Assembly: GCA_947444055.1 (NCBI GenBank)
Contig: CANEYR010000015.1
Span: forward strand, 1-64,000
Direction of reading: 5' to 3'
DNA length: 64,000 nucleotides
Source: Planctomycetota bacterium
Lineage (GTDB): Bacteria; Planctomycetota; UBA1135; UBA2386
Both the position numbers and the translations under genes were made by a program. Below are positions 17,383-25,257 of the stretch, piece after piece (position 1 is the stretch's first letter; each line of letters starts with the position of its first letter). A model generated the notes under the pieces. That model ran no database searches. It worked only from the letters and a program-made list of their open reading frames with translations, and was not told where the DNA came from.

Positions 17383-17513
17383 TGCGTCCTCGCCTGCCGA
17401 CACCCCTGCTGGTCATGCAGATCGGAGTCGGCCGCGAATCAACCCGATCACACCATGCGAGCCTTTGCTCTCCGCGGACCCGCGAGCATGGCCGCTGGTT
17501 CCATAGCGTTCGT

Positions 17514-17729
17514 TCACGCCAACCGGAGTCGCCGACCTTTTGGGACTAGCACAGGACGCCCAGTGTCCTTGGCCGTGTCGATCCACAGTGCGACGGCTTC
17601 CCCGCAGCTTGCGAGAGCAGTGTCCGGGGTGTCGCCGTGCGCCGCGCATCCGGGTAGCTCTGGAACCTCGGCGACGAACACTTGGTCGTCGTCACTCCAG
17701 TAGATGATGATCTCGTATTTGTGCATCAT
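17514..17729 (-). CDS. HicB-like antitoxin-family protein
   Basis: A 71-aa protein beginning MMHKYEIIIYWSDDDQVFVA followed by EVPELPGCAAHGDTPDTAL, the classical HicB/UPF0150 fold (beta-strand, ELPGC loop, helix with EAVALWIDTA). It ends PVLVPKGRRLRLA and lacks a C-terminal DNA-binding helix-turn-helix, as in the short stand-alone HicB-like proteins. HicB normally blocks the HicA RNase, but no HicA-like sequence is visible on either side. Its ATG overlaps the stop of a 51-codon ORF upstream (ATGA), implying translational coupling to that small ORF. Confidence 0.8.
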   Translation of the reverse strand: MMHKYEIIIYWSDDDQVFVAEVPELPGCAAHGDTPDTALASCGEAVALWIDTAKDTGRPVLVPKGRRLRLA

Positions 17730-17881
17730 TCGTGACCTCCAAGGCCGTGTCGTGTGATGACGGCGCGGACCTGCCTCACCTGATACGGTTTTGCGTCGCT
17801 GCCAGACCGCTGCAAGTTGACAAGTTCCTCGAGCAGGGCAGATAGCAGCGCAACGGTGAACGCGAAGGGGGCTGGACGCAT
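17726..17881 (-). CDS. Small ORF coupled to the HicB-like gene
   Basis: A 51-codon ORF (MRPAPFAFTVALLSALLEEL at the start, VRAVITRHGLGGHE at the end) whose TGA overlaps the HicB-like ATG by four bases. The 4-nt overlap and the position where HicA would be expected are the only arguments that it is real. The sequence lacks the GSHxxF-type motif of HicA. It could be a degraded toxin remnant, a leader peptide or a non-coding frame. Confidence 0.35.
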   Translation of the reverse strand: MRPAPFAFTVALLSALLEELVNLQRSGSDAKPYQVRQVRAVITRHGLGGHE

Positions 17882-18095
17882 AGGCAACCTGCTACGTGCC
17901 AGCCTACGCGAACGCAGCGCCAGCTAGCGGATGCCCAAACTCTGGGACGTCCACGCCAAGGGGCCTGGCGAAGCCGTTCCCTACGAGAACGTCGTTCCCG
18001 GCCAAAAAGCAGGGTCGCGCCCAGCGACCTCACCGGTAGACTCCTCGCCCTCATTTTCCGAACAACACCCTCGGGCCATTTCCCGCCACGTTGAC

Positions 18096-18848
18096 ATGGA
18101 CATCGTCGTCTGCATCAAGCGAGTTCCTGCTACCGACTCGGCTATCAAAATCGCCGCGGACGGCAAGTCGATCGACCCCACTGGCGTCCAGTTCGAACTG
18201 AACGCCTATGACGAGTACGCCCTCGAACAAGCGCTGCGCATCAAAGAGCAGCTCGGCGCCGGTTCGGTGACGATCGTCACCCTCGGCCCCAAGGAATCGA
18301 AGAAGCAGCTCGATGACTGCCTTGCTCGCGGCGCCGACAAGTCCGTGCTGCTGTTGACCACGGATTGGGCCTACGACGGGGCCTCCACCGCGGCAGCCCT
18401 GGCGGCGTGGATCAAGACCGTGCCGTGCAACCTCGTGCTGTGCGGCCGTCAAGCGGTCGACTCGGACAACAACCAACTGCCCGCCAACTTGGCCGCGCGG
18501 CTTGGCTTCGCGTGCGTGACCGAGGTGCAAAAGCTCGTGCTCGAGAACGGCGTGTTCACCGCCGAGCGCGACATCGAGGGTGCGCGCGAAGTCGTCACCT
18601 GCAAGACGCCCGCCGTCATCAGCTGCAACAAGGGTCTGAACGAGCCGCGCTACGCCAACCTGAAGGGCATCATGGCGGCGAAGAAGAAGCCGTTCGTTGA
18701 AGTGCCAACCCAACTCGGCCCGCGCGCGATGGAGATTGTGTCGCTGACCCTGCCCGCGGCGCGCGCTGCTGGCAGGATCATCGGCACCGGTGCAGACGCC
18801 GTGCCGGCGCTCATCGCCGCATTGCGCAACGAAGCCAAGGCCCTGTGA
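18096..18848 (+). CDS. etfB: Electron transfer flavoprotein beta subunit
   Basis: A 250-aa protein with the ETF-beta N-terminus MDIVVCIKRVPATDSAIKI and family landmarks ELNAYDEYALEQALRIKE, VTIVTLGPKESKKQL, CLARGADKSVLL, LVLCGRQAVDSDNNQLPANLAARLG (AMP-binding region) and KTPAVISCNKGLNEPRYANLKGIMAAKKKP. With EtfA it accepts electrons from acyl-CoA and other dehydrogenases and passes them to the quinone pool. The frame extends upstream to 17931, but ATG 18096 matches the conserved N-terminus. The etfA gene begins 17 nt after its stop, so the two subunits form an operon. Confidence 0.95.
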   Translation: MDIVVCIKRVPATDSAIKIAADGKSIDPTGVQFELNAYDEYALEQALRIKEQLGAGSVTIVTLGPKESKKQLDDCLARGADKSVLLLTTDWAYDGASTAAALAAWIKTVPCNLVLCGRQAVDSDNNQLPANLAARLGFACVTEVQKLVLENGVFTAERDIEGAREVVTCKTPAVISCNKGLNEPRYANLKGIMAAKKKPFVEVPTQLGPRAMEIVSLTLPAARAAGRIIGTGADAVPALIAALRNEAKAL

Positions 18849-18865
18849 GGAACGCGGAGACACCC

Positions 18866-19849
18866 ATGAGCAACATCGTCGTCATTGCTGAGGTTCGTGG
18901 TGGCGTCTGCAAGCGCCCCTCATTCGAAGTCATCACCGCGGCCCTGCAGCTCGCTGCCGCGTCCGGCGCCAAGGTCACAGCCATCGCCTGCGGTGCGGGC
19001 CTCGATGCCGCCTGCGCCGAGCTCGGCAAGAGTGGCGCGCACAAGGTCCTCGCGATCGACGGCGCGTCGTTCGCCAACTACTCGGGCGACGCCTACGCGA
19101 AAGCGATTGCCGACCAGTGCAAAGCGCTCGCCGCGTCGGCTGTGCTGATGGCGCACACCGCCATGGGCAAAGACCTGCTGCCGCGCGTGTCCGCCTTGCT
19201 CGACACCGGCATCATCACCGACGTGGTCGCGGTGTCGTTCGAAGGTGGGGCCTTCGGCGCCAAGAAGCCCGTCTTCGCTGGCAAGGCGACAATGACCGTG
19301 CGCGCCACGAAGTCGCCGTTCTGTGCGTCGGTGCGTCCCAACAACTTCCCGGCGGCAGGCGGCGGCAGCGGCGCCGAAGTGCAAAAGCTCGCGGCCCCGG
19401 GCGGCGACTTGCTCGCGGTGGTCAAGGAGATCATCGCGGCGGCTGGTGGCAAGACGCCGCTGCAAGAGGCGAAGGTCGTGATCGCGGGCGGTCGCGGCAT
19501 GAAGGAACCGCAACACTTCAAGCTGATCGAAGACCTCGCCGCCGCCTTCGGCCCGGGCGTCGCTGCGGTCGCGGCGTCGCGCGCGGTGGTTGACGCGGGC
19601 TGGCGGCCGCACAGCGAACAGGTGGGCCAGACCGGCAAGGTCGTCAGCCCCCCGCTCTACTTCGCGATCGGCATCAGCGGCGCCATCCAGCACCTCGCGG
19701 GCATGCGCACCGCGCGCACGATCGTCGCGATCAACAAGGACGCCGACGCCCCGATCTTCAAGGTCGCCGACTTCGGCATCGTCGGGGACGCCTTCGAAAT
19801 TGTTCCCGCACTGACCAAGGCCATTGCCGAAGTCGTGAAGAACAAGTGA
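18866..19849 (+). CDS. etfA: Electron transfer flavoprotein alpha subunit
   Basis: A 327-aa protein starting [20 protein letters not shown]. The C-terminal FAD-binding domain is intact: [40 protein letters not shown] (Arg and Gln-Thr-Gly contacts), [17 protein letters not shown], and [20 protein letters not shown]. It heterodimerises with EtfB. ATG 18866 is preceded by a GGAG about 10 nt upstream; an in-frame GTG at 18845 overlapping the etfB stop is possible but less likely. Confidence 0.95.
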   Translation: MSNIVVIAEVRGGVCKRPSFEVITAALQLAAASGAKVTAIACGAGLDAACAELGKSGAHKVLAIDGASFANYSGDAYAKAIADQCKALAASAVLMAHTAMGKDLLPRVSALLDTGIITDVVAVSFEGGAFGAKKPVFAGKATMTVRATKSPFCASVRPNNFPAAGGGSGAEVQKLAAPGGDLLAVVKEIIAAAGGKTPLQEAKVVIAGGRGMKEPQHFKLIEDLAAAFGPGVAAVAASRAVVDAGWRPHSEQVGQTGKVVSPPLYFAIGISGAIQHLAGMRTARTIVAINKDADAPIFKVADFGIVGDAFEIVPALTKAIAEVVKNK

Positions 19850-19860
19850 TCCCTCAGGCC

Positions 19861-19890
19861 GTGACTCCACAGATCGTGACTCCACAGATC
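19861..19890. repeat. Two perfect tandem copies of a 15-nt unit upstream of ychF
   Basis: GTGACTCCACAGATC occurs at 19861-19875 and again at 19876-19890, just after the etfA stop and 12 nt before the ychF ATG. It lies in the etfA-ychF spacer and may influence the ychF leader; no protein-binding role can be assigned. Confidence 0.8.
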
Positions 19891-19901
19891 GGGCAGCAAG
19901 C

Positions 19902-21008
19902 ATGACTCTCAAGGCTGGCATCGTCGGGCTGCCCAACGTCGGCAAGTCCACGCTCTTCAACGCCGTCACGCGCACGCACAAGGCGCAGGCGGCGAACTAT
20001 CCATTCTGCACGATCGATCCCAACGTCGGCATCGTGGTCGTTCCCGATGAACGGCTGCCGGTGCTGCAGAAGATCGCCAAGACCAACGTCGTCGTGCCGG
20101 CGACGATCGAGTTCGTCGACATCGCGGGCTTGGTCAAGGGTGCCGCTACCGGCGAAGGGCTCGGCAACAAGTTCTTGAGCCACATCCGCGAAGTCGATGC
20201 GATCGTGCAGGTCGTGCGTTGCTTCGAGGACGCCGACATCCATCACGTGGCGGGCACGGTCGACCCGGTGCGCGACATCGAGATCATCACCACCGAACTC
20301 GTGCTCGCCGACCTCGAGTCGGTCGAGAAGCGCCTCGACAAGCAAGGCAAGCAGGCCAAGCGCGGTGACAAGGAAGCACTCGCCGAAGTGCCGGTGCTGC
20401 AGAAGCTGCTGCCGATCCTCAACGAGGGCAAGCCAGCGATGCTGGTGGAGCTCAACGCCGAAGAGAAGCTCGTCGCCAAGATGTTTCAGCTGCTGACCGA
20501 CAAGCCGACGATCTTCGCGTGCAACGTGAAGGACAACGAATTGGCGACCGCGGACAGCAACCCCTACGTGCAGAAGGTGCGCGACTACGCGAAGAGCCAC
20601 CTGGCATGCGAAGCGGTGGTGATCTCCGCGCAAATCGAGAGCGATCTGGTCGACCTCGAACCAGCGGACGCGAAGGACTTCTTGAAGGAGCTTGGCGTCG
20701 ACGAGTCAGGCGTCGGCTCGCTGATCCGCGCGACCTACCACCTGCTCGGTTTGCGCACCTACTTCACGGCTGGCGAGAAGGAAGTGCGGGCGTGGACGAT
20801 CCACGCTGGCGACATGGCGCCGGCCGCAGCGGGCGTCATCCACAGCGACTTCGAGAAGTTCTTCATCCGCGCCAAAGTGGTTGGCTACAGCGACTACGTG
20901 GCCTGCAACGGCATTCCCGGCGCGCGCGACAAGGGCGTGTTCTTCGAGAAGGGCAAGGACTACGTCGTGCAGGACGGCGACGTGCTCGACATCGTGCACG
21001 GCGCCTGA
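19902..21008 (+). CDS. ychF: Redox-regulated ribosome-binding ATPase YchF
   Basis: A 368-aa Obg-related P-loop protein: [18 protein letters not shown] (G1), [45 protein letters not shown] (G3 region), [11 protein letters not shown] (NVxE-type specificity motif of YchF, which binds ATP rather than GTP), and the C-terminal TGS-like domain ending [13 protein letters not shown]. Length and all motifs are standard. Its 3' end (20970-21011) is one of two 42-nt direct repeats bounding the accessory island that follows, so the gene end probably serves as an integration site that leaves the gene intact. Confidence 0.96.
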   Translation: MTLKAGIVGLPNVGKSTLFNAVTRTHKAQAANYPFCTIDPNVGIVVVPDERLPVLQKIAKTNVVVPATIEFVDIAGLVKGAATGEGLGNKFLSHIREVDAIVQVVRCFEDADIHHVAGTVDPVRDIEIITTELVLADLESVEKRLDKQGKQAKRGDKEALAEVPVLQKLLPILNEGKPAMLVELNAEEKLVAKMFQLLTDKPTIFACNVKDNELATADSNPYVQKVRDYAKSHLACEAVVISAQIESDLVDLEPADAKDFLKELGVDESGVGSLIRATYHLLGLRTYFTAGEKEVRAWTIHAGDMAPAAAGVIHSDFEKFFIRAKVVGYSDYVACNGIPGARDKGVFFEKGKDYVVQDGDVLDIVHGA

Positions 21009-21011
21009 GTG
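20970..21011 (+). repeat. Left direct repeat (attL-like) in the ychF 3' end
   Basis: This 42-nt segment covers the last 13 codons of ychF (including the stop) plus three bases downstream. It recurs at 25015-25056 with a single difference (C20979 versus T25024), which is synonymous in the ychF frame (GGC/GGT). The spacing between copies is 4045 nt. Confidence 0.85.
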
Positions 21012-21388
21012 GCGAAGCAACCGTTGCGCATCCTGGCGAAGATCACCGTCGCATCACTGAGCACCATCGCGTCCTAGATCAGGATCGCACCCGAGTGGAT
21101 CGCGAGCAGCACAAGGCCGAATTCCGCGCCGCTGGCATCGACGGTACGCGGCCCGAGCGGCGAGGCCGTCCTAGGCTTGGCCACCGCGAAGCCATCTTGG
21201 TTGGGTGGGGATGTCTACTTGGGGCTGCCCATGTAGAGGAACGGCGCCCTCGGACTTCGAGCGCAAGGAGGGTTACCGTAGGCTCCTCCAAGCAGAGCAG
21301 CAGTCTCCGTCCAAGGCGCCGCTCCCTCCAGCTCTCCAGCCCTACCCGAAAGAGCGCCAGCGGCGCCTGTTCGATTGAGACCAGCCGC
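21012..21388. other. Non-coding 5' part of the ychF-linked island
   Basis: About 380 nt between the left repeat and the ATPase gene. I see no convincing gene, integrase remnant or RNA. The minus strand at about 21085-21140 reads DASGAEFGLVLLAIHSGA then a stop, which could be the tail of a secreted-protein C-terminal domain, but this is weak. The promoter of the ATPase-PIN-ligase operon is expected here. Confidence 0.4.
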
Positions 21389-22777
21389 ATGATCACCCGA
21401 CTTCGATTCCGGAACTTCAAGGCCTGGCAAGACTCCGGCGACATCCGGCTCGCCCCCTTGACGGTGTTGTTCGGCACGAACAGTGCAGGCAAGACCAGCA
21501 TCCCTCAGTTGCTGCTTCTAATGAAGCAGACAGCTGAGTCCCCTGACCGCAAACGGGCGCTGCAACTTGGCGACTCTCGTACACGCGTTGATCTCGGCAC
21601 CTACCACGATGCGATGCACAACAACGACACATCGAAGCCGTTGGAGGTCGAGATCCAGTGGAACCTGGAGTCTCCGATCGCGATCGAAGACCCGATCTCG
21701 CACGCGAAGTACGCGGGCGACAAGGTCGCCTTCCACGTCACAGTTCAGTCTGACAGTCGCGAACAGCCTGTCGTCGAGTCTCTCCGCTACGAGTTGCTGA
21801 AGGATGGCGCGCCCACGCTTGATGTGAAACTGCAGAGGAAGAAGAACGGCGGCAGCAAGTTCGAGATCTCTTCGCAGACCTACAATCTAGTTCGGCAGAC
21901 TGGACGGGCTTGGCCTCTGCCCGATCCTGTCCGCTTCTATGGCTTCCCCGACGAGGCAACTGCGTACTACCAGAACACGGCATTCGTCAGCGACCTTGCG
22001 CTCCAGATGGAGGCGATGCTCAAGAGCATCTTTCACGTTGGACCTCTGCGCGATTACCCGAAGCGCCTTTACCTGTGGTCGGGGGAGCTTCCCGATCACG
22101 TCGGCGCCAAGGGAGAACGCGCCATCGAAGCGATCCTGGCCGCCGGTGCCCGGACGTTCAACTTCATCCCGAAGCAAAGAACGAAGCCGCTGCAACAGAT
22201 CGTCGCGGAGCGGCTTCGGGATATGGGACTCATCAGCGACTTCAAGGTGCATGCCCTTGGGCCGCACCGCAAGGAGTACGAGGTTCTGGTCAAGACTCGC
22301 CCCAAGCTACCGGAGGTCAAGCTCACGGATGTCGGCTTCGGCGTCGGCCAGGTGCTGCCCGTCATCGTGGAGTGTTTCTATGTTCCGCCCGGTTCCGTCG
22401 TGATCTTCGAGCAGCCGGAGATCCACCTGCATCCCAAGGTTCAGGCGGACCTCGCGGATCTATTCGTGGATGCGATCCGGGGGCGCGAGAACGGTGAATT
22501 GCGCAAGTGCCAGTTCATCATCGAGAGCCACTCAGAGCACTTCTTGCGCCGCCTCCAGCGCCGCATAGCCGAGGAGCAACTCTCGAAGCAGGACGCTGCC
22601 CTGTACTTCATTCACTCAACGGAGGATGCCGCGCGCATCGAAGAACTCGACGTCGATGACTTCGGCAACATTCGCAACTGGCCGCAAGGGTTTTTCGGAG
22701 ACGAGATGGAGGATCTCGTGGCGAGGACCGAGGCTCAGACCAAGCGAATGCAGCGGAAGAAGGCGGGGCAAAGGTAG
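21389..22777 (+). CDS. OLD/ABC-like AAA ATPase with C-terminal DUF3696
   Basis: A 462-aa ATPase beginning MITRLRFRNFKAWQDSGDIR. Walker A is GTNSAGKTS (residues 29-37), with an ABC-type signature region (LTDVGFGVGQVLPVIVE), Walker B in VVIFEQPEIHLHP and the H-loop-like IIESHSEHFLRRLQRR. The tail NWPQGFFGDEMEDL is the DUF3696 hallmark. Such ATPases usually act as sensors or motors controlling a partner nuclease in defence modules. It overlaps the PIN-like gene by one base at GTG 22777. Codon choice is looser (more TAT, TCT, CTA) than in flanking genes, in keeping with acquisition. The frame is open upstream to 20519 inside ychF, but the family N-terminus fixes ATG 21389. Confidence 0.85.
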   Translation: MITRLRFRNFKAWQDSGDIRLAPLTVLFGTNSAGKTSIPQLLLLMKQTAESPDRKRALQLGDSRTRVDLGTYHDAMHNNDTSKPLEVEIQWNLESPIAIEDPISHAKYAGDKVAFHVTVQSDSREQPVVESLRYELLKDGAPTLDVKLQRKKNGGSKFEISSQTYNLVRQTGRAWPLPDPVRFYGFPDEATAYYQNTAFVSDLALQMEAMLKSIFHVGPLRDYPKRLYLWSGELPDHVGAKGERAIEAILAAGARTFNFIPKQRTKPLQQIVAERLRDMGLISDFKVHALGPHRKEYEVLVKTRPKLPEVKLTDVGFGVGQVLPVIVECFYVPPGSVVIFEQPEIHLHPKVQADLADLFVDAIRGRENGELRKCQFIIESHSEHFLRRLQRRIAEEQLSKQDAALYFIHSTEDAARIEELDVDDFGNIRNWPQGFFGDEMEDLVARTEAQTKRMQRKKAGQR

Positions 22778-23301
22778 TGGTGACGCCTATGCACTGCGTT
22801 GTCGACACCAACGTGCCGACTACTGCCAATGGCATGAACGAAGGCGCGAGTCCTGGATGCGTCGCTGCGAGTGCCCGAGCACTGCAGCAGGTCATGCAGG
22901 GTGGGCACGTGTACATCGACGACCGCGACCTCATCGTCGAGGAGTTCGGCAGGAACTTGAGCCGCAAGGGTCAGCCCGGTCCAGGCGACGCGTTCTTCAA
23001 GTGGCTGTTGACGCATCAGTGGGGCCGCCAACGCGTGACCCAAGTCTCGATCACACCCAAGGGGCAGGACCCGGAGGACTTTGAGGAGCTGCCGGTTCCC
23101 GAAGACGGGACGCGCTACGACCCCTCGGACCGCAAGTTCTTAGCTGTTGCCGCAGCAGTCCAGCGCCATCCGCCGATCCTGCAGTCGTTCGACAGCAAGT
23201 GGTGGGGTTGGCAGGCTGCGTTGGCGAAGTGCGGCGTGACCATCTGCTTCCTGTGCGAGGCCGAGATCAAGGCCAAGCACGCAGAGAAGATGGGCAGTTG
23301 A
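22777..23301 (+). CDS. PIN-domain-like nuclease, second gene of the island operon
   Basis: A 174-aa protein. The N-terminal strand CVVDTNVP carries the first acidic residue of PIN-type RNases; further acidic positions lie in YIDDRDLIVEEFGRNL, PSDRKFLAVAAAV and LQSFDSKWW, giving the usual D-E-D-D distribution. That pattern predicts metal-dependent RNA cleavage. GTG 22777 overlaps the ATPase stop; ATG 22789, four codons later, is the alternative start and is closer to the conserved strand. The stop at 23299-23301 overlaps the ATG of the RNA ligase gene, so the three proteins are likely made in fixed proportion. I do not recognise a named family for this exact protein. Confidence 0.7.
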   Translation: MVTPMHCVVDTNVPTTANGMNEGASPGCVAASARALQQVMQGGHVYIDDRDLIVEEFGRNLSRKGQPGPGDAFFKWLLTHQWGRQRVTQVSITPKGQDPEDFEELPVPEDGTRYDPSDRKFLAVAAAVQRHPPILQSFDSKWWGWQAALAKCGVTICFLCEAEIKAKHAEKMGS

Positions 23302-23987
23302 TGGACTTCTTCCGCTTCCCGCACACCCCACACCTCGCATGGCTCGGCAAGGGCCAGCCGCGCAACGACAAGGTCCTTTCGCCTGCGGATGCCGATGCGA
23401 TTCTCTCGCACCCTGTCACCGTCGAGGAGAAGGTCGATGGCGCCAACGTCGGCATCTCCGTCGACGATATCGGTGAACTGCGCGTCCAGAACCGCGGCTC
23501 CTACCTGACGCGCGAGAACAGCCATCCGCAGTTCAAGCCGCTGTTCCGTTGGCTCGACGAACGCCGCGCCGCCCTGAAGGGCGCCCTGTTCCCCGACCTG
23601 ATGTTGTTCGGCGAGTGGTGCTACGCCGTGCACAGCGTCGCCTACGATCGCCTCCCAGACTGGTTCTTGGCATTCGACGTCTACGACCGGGCGCACAGTT
23701 GCTTCTGGAGTGTTCCGCGCCGCGACGCACTCGTTCGCCAACTCGACATGGCTCTGGTGCCGAGGGTCGCCTCCGGCCGGTTCGACCTTGCAGGCATCCA
23801 ACGGCTGCTCGGCAAGTCGCACGTCGCCGATACCCCTGCCGAGGGGCTGTACATCCGGGCTGACGAGATCGACCACCTCGCCGCGCGCGCCAAGGTCGTG
23901 CGAGCTGAGTTCACGCAGGCCATCGAGGAGCACTGGTCGAAACGGCCACTCCGTGCCAACCAAGTCGAGACAGGCTGGAGCACATGA
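23301..23987 (+). CDS. RNA ligase family protein (Rnl2-like nucleotidyltransferase)
   Basis: A 228-aa protein with the covalent nucleotidyltransferase motifs in order: motif I EEKVDGANVG with the AMP-accepting lysine K44, the motif Ia-like NRGSYLTREN, motif IIIa-like LMLFGEWCYAVH, WFLAFDVYD, motif IV EGLYIR and motif V-like AKVVRAEF. It should seal nicked or broken RNA through an adenylated lysine. Placed behind a PIN-like RNase and an ATPase, it suggests repair of, or protection against, a self-inflicted RNA cut. ATG 23301 shares its A with the preceding stop; its own TGA overlaps the ATG of a fourth, truncated gene (ATGA). Confidence 0.85.
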   Translation: MDFFRFPHTPHLAWLGKGQPRNDKVLSPADADAILSHPVTVEEKVDGANVGISVDDIGELRVQNRGSYLTRENSHPQFKPLFRWLDERRAALKGALFPDLMLFGEWCYAVHSVAYDRLPDWFLAFDVYDRAHSCFWSVPRRDALVRQLDMALVPRVASGRFDLAGIQRLLGKSHVADTPAEGLYIRADEIDHLAARAKVVRAEFTQAIEEHWSKRPLRANQVETGWST

Positions 23988-24058
23988 AGTTACGACGAGT
24001 TGAGGTCGAGCGATTCCGCGGCATCAAGTGCATGGACTGGACCGTCGGCAGCGGATGA
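23984..24058 (+). pseudogene. 5' stub of a second AAA/OLD-type ATPase gene, truncated before Walker A
   Basis: An ATGA overlap with the RNA ligase gene starts a frame reading MKLRRVEVERFRGI then [10 protein letters not shown] and a TGA at 24056-24058. This is the canonical first strand of RecF/OLD-type ATPases (VERFRGIK), which should continue straight into a Walker A loop. Only 24 codons remain. The following DNA belongs to unrelated gene fragments, so the gene was cut at about 24054-24058 by deletion or recombination. Confidence 0.7.
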
Positions 24059-24149
24059 CGCACCGAGCCGCCCACAGCACAGGAACGCTTCGACCTCGCG
24101 TCGGCAGAACTGCGGACCATTCGCTCCCCCGACTCCACTGCGCCGACGA

Positions 24150-24245
24150 ACGTCCGGTGAGCAATTCGTAGAGCACGACGCCGAGCGAATAGACATCGGT
24201 GCGCGCATCGCCTTCGGTACGCGAGGCCTGCTCAGGACTCGGCGC
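24150..24245 (-). pseudogene. Fragment of a Ser/Thr protein kinase (subdomains VIII-IX)
   Basis: The minus strand reads [17 protein letters not shown] followed by [13 protein letters not shown]: the SPEQ (APE-type) end of the activation segment and the DVYSLGVxLYELLTG helix of bacterial PknB-like kinases. About 32 codons are recognisable; both sides run into unrelated sequence, with no catalytic loop or ATP site, so it is non-functional debris. Confidence 0.75.
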
Positions 24246-24449
24246 ACCGCTGACGATCGACCTGCAAACCAGCCTGCCATTCACGTTCGCCGGTCTCGGC
24301 GTCGGCAGGGCGACTGGTCGTTGCCGCTGCCGCAGTTGAGGAACGGCACCCAGGCACCCTCGCACGACGGCCCGACCCTATTCGTACAGCCAATCGGTGG
24401 ACCGGTCACCGGCTTCACCGAGTCACGGGGGCGCCGTTGCGAAGGACCC

Positions 24450-24899
24450 CTAAAACGCGCCGATCGTGAGCATGAGTGCGTTCGAACTCATGACCGCCGT
24501 GAGGTTGCCCAACACGTCAAACTCGAGTGGAACGAACTGATGATCGAAGACCTGACCCACGAGGGATGCCGAGTTGGGGAGCGCCACCTCGGCCTCGGCA
24601 GTGCCGGCGGCTGGCAGTACGAGATCGACGAAGTCGGGGGTCACGAGCAGATCACAGCCTGAGACGCCCTGTGGCAGTACCAACGACAATGGAATCTCGA
24701 CCGGCGCCGATCCCGTGACGGCGAGCACCAAGGCGTTCGAAGGAATCCCCGTCGCGGCGGCGTGGAACGTGCTGCCGATCCAGGGCAGCGTCACCGCAGT
24801 GAGCACTGCTGCCGTGCACGCCGCGCCGTAGGAACCCACTGTGGCGGGGCACGTGAGCGGGCCCATCGCAGCGGTCAGGGTCGAGACGACGTGCAGCAC
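24450..24899 (-). pseudogene. C-terminal fragment of a planctomycete secreted protein
   Basis: The 149-codon frame contains YGAACTAAVLTAVTLPWIGS, ALVLAVTGSAPVEIPL, GCDLLVTPDFVDLVLPAAGT and a terminal PNSASLVGQVFDHQFVPLEF segment ending LTIGAF. This matches the cysteine-paired beta-sandwich C-terminal module often seen at the end of large secreted planctomycete proteins. The N-terminal ectodomain and signal peptide are missing, and upstream sequence is scrambled, so this is probably a broken gene. A short functional protein from ATG 24899 cannot be excluded. Confidence 0.6.
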
Positions 24900-25014
24900 G
24901 GAAGCGAAATGTATGCGGGCTCAGGAAGTCGTAGCGGTCGAGGGAAGGCGCCCTCCTTGATCGACGTGCGGTAGGCGCGTTCGGTCGATTCGGCGTCGGC
25001 GGTGCAGATGCCGA

Positions 25015-25056
25015 GCAGGACGGTGACGTGCTCGACATCGTGCACGGCGCCTGAGT
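25015..25056 (+). repeat. Right direct repeat (attR-like), copy of the ychF 3' end
   Basis: It is identical to 20970-21011 except for one synonymous-type change. It includes the codons for [12 protein letters not shown] and the stop but is not preceded by any ychF coding sequence, so it is not a gene remnant in place. It lies 13 nt from the end of the next chromosomal gene on the minus strand and marks the island's right border. Confidence 0.85.
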
Positions 25057-25068
25057 TTTGCGGCTGCG

Positions 25069-25257
25069 CTAGCGACCTGGCCGCGGCACCGACGGATCCC
25101 AGTCGAACACGCCGTGCGAATAGGCGCCGGCGTCGAGATCGTTGGTGGCCTGCGCCATCCGTAGCCACGTCAGCCACCACGCCGACAGCTCGTCGTCGGT
25201 GAGGTTCTTCAGGTCGAGGTCTTCCTCGCTCAAGAACTCATCGCGCGGCTCGCTCAT
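25069..25257 (-). CDS. Small acidic protein of unknown function
   Basis: A 62-aa protein, MSEPRDEFLSEEDLDLKNLT at the start, then DDELSAWWLTWLRMAQATND and a short tail. It looks like a helical acidic partner protein; no family is recognised. Its ATG overlaps the stop of the 266-aa gene by four bases (25254-25257), so the two are coupled. It is conserved in layout as the last gene of a minus-strand operon and ends right beside the island's right border. Confidence 0.65.
   Translation of the reverse strand: MSEPRDEFLSEEDLDLKNLTDDELSAWWLTWLRMAQATNDLDAGAYSHGVFDWDPSVPRPGR

Larger units (their letters stand above)
24059..25014. other. Gene debris in the 3' part of the island
   Basis: Almost 1 kb without an intact gene. 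It holds a protein-kinase fragment and the C-terminal piece of a secreted protein (both minus strand, listed separately). Two further unexplained open snippets are seen: the plus strand at about 24250-24300 ([17 protein letters not shown]) and at about 24370-24420 (LFVQPIGGPVTGFTES), which look like pieces of secreted beta-rich domains. The mixture suggests repeated recombination between island end and host sequences. Confidence 0.5.

Noticed and set aside
25002-25056. A second, partial ychF gene
   Set aside because: Only the last 13 codons match and nothing ychF-like precedes them; it fits an integration-border repeat, not a gene remnant.
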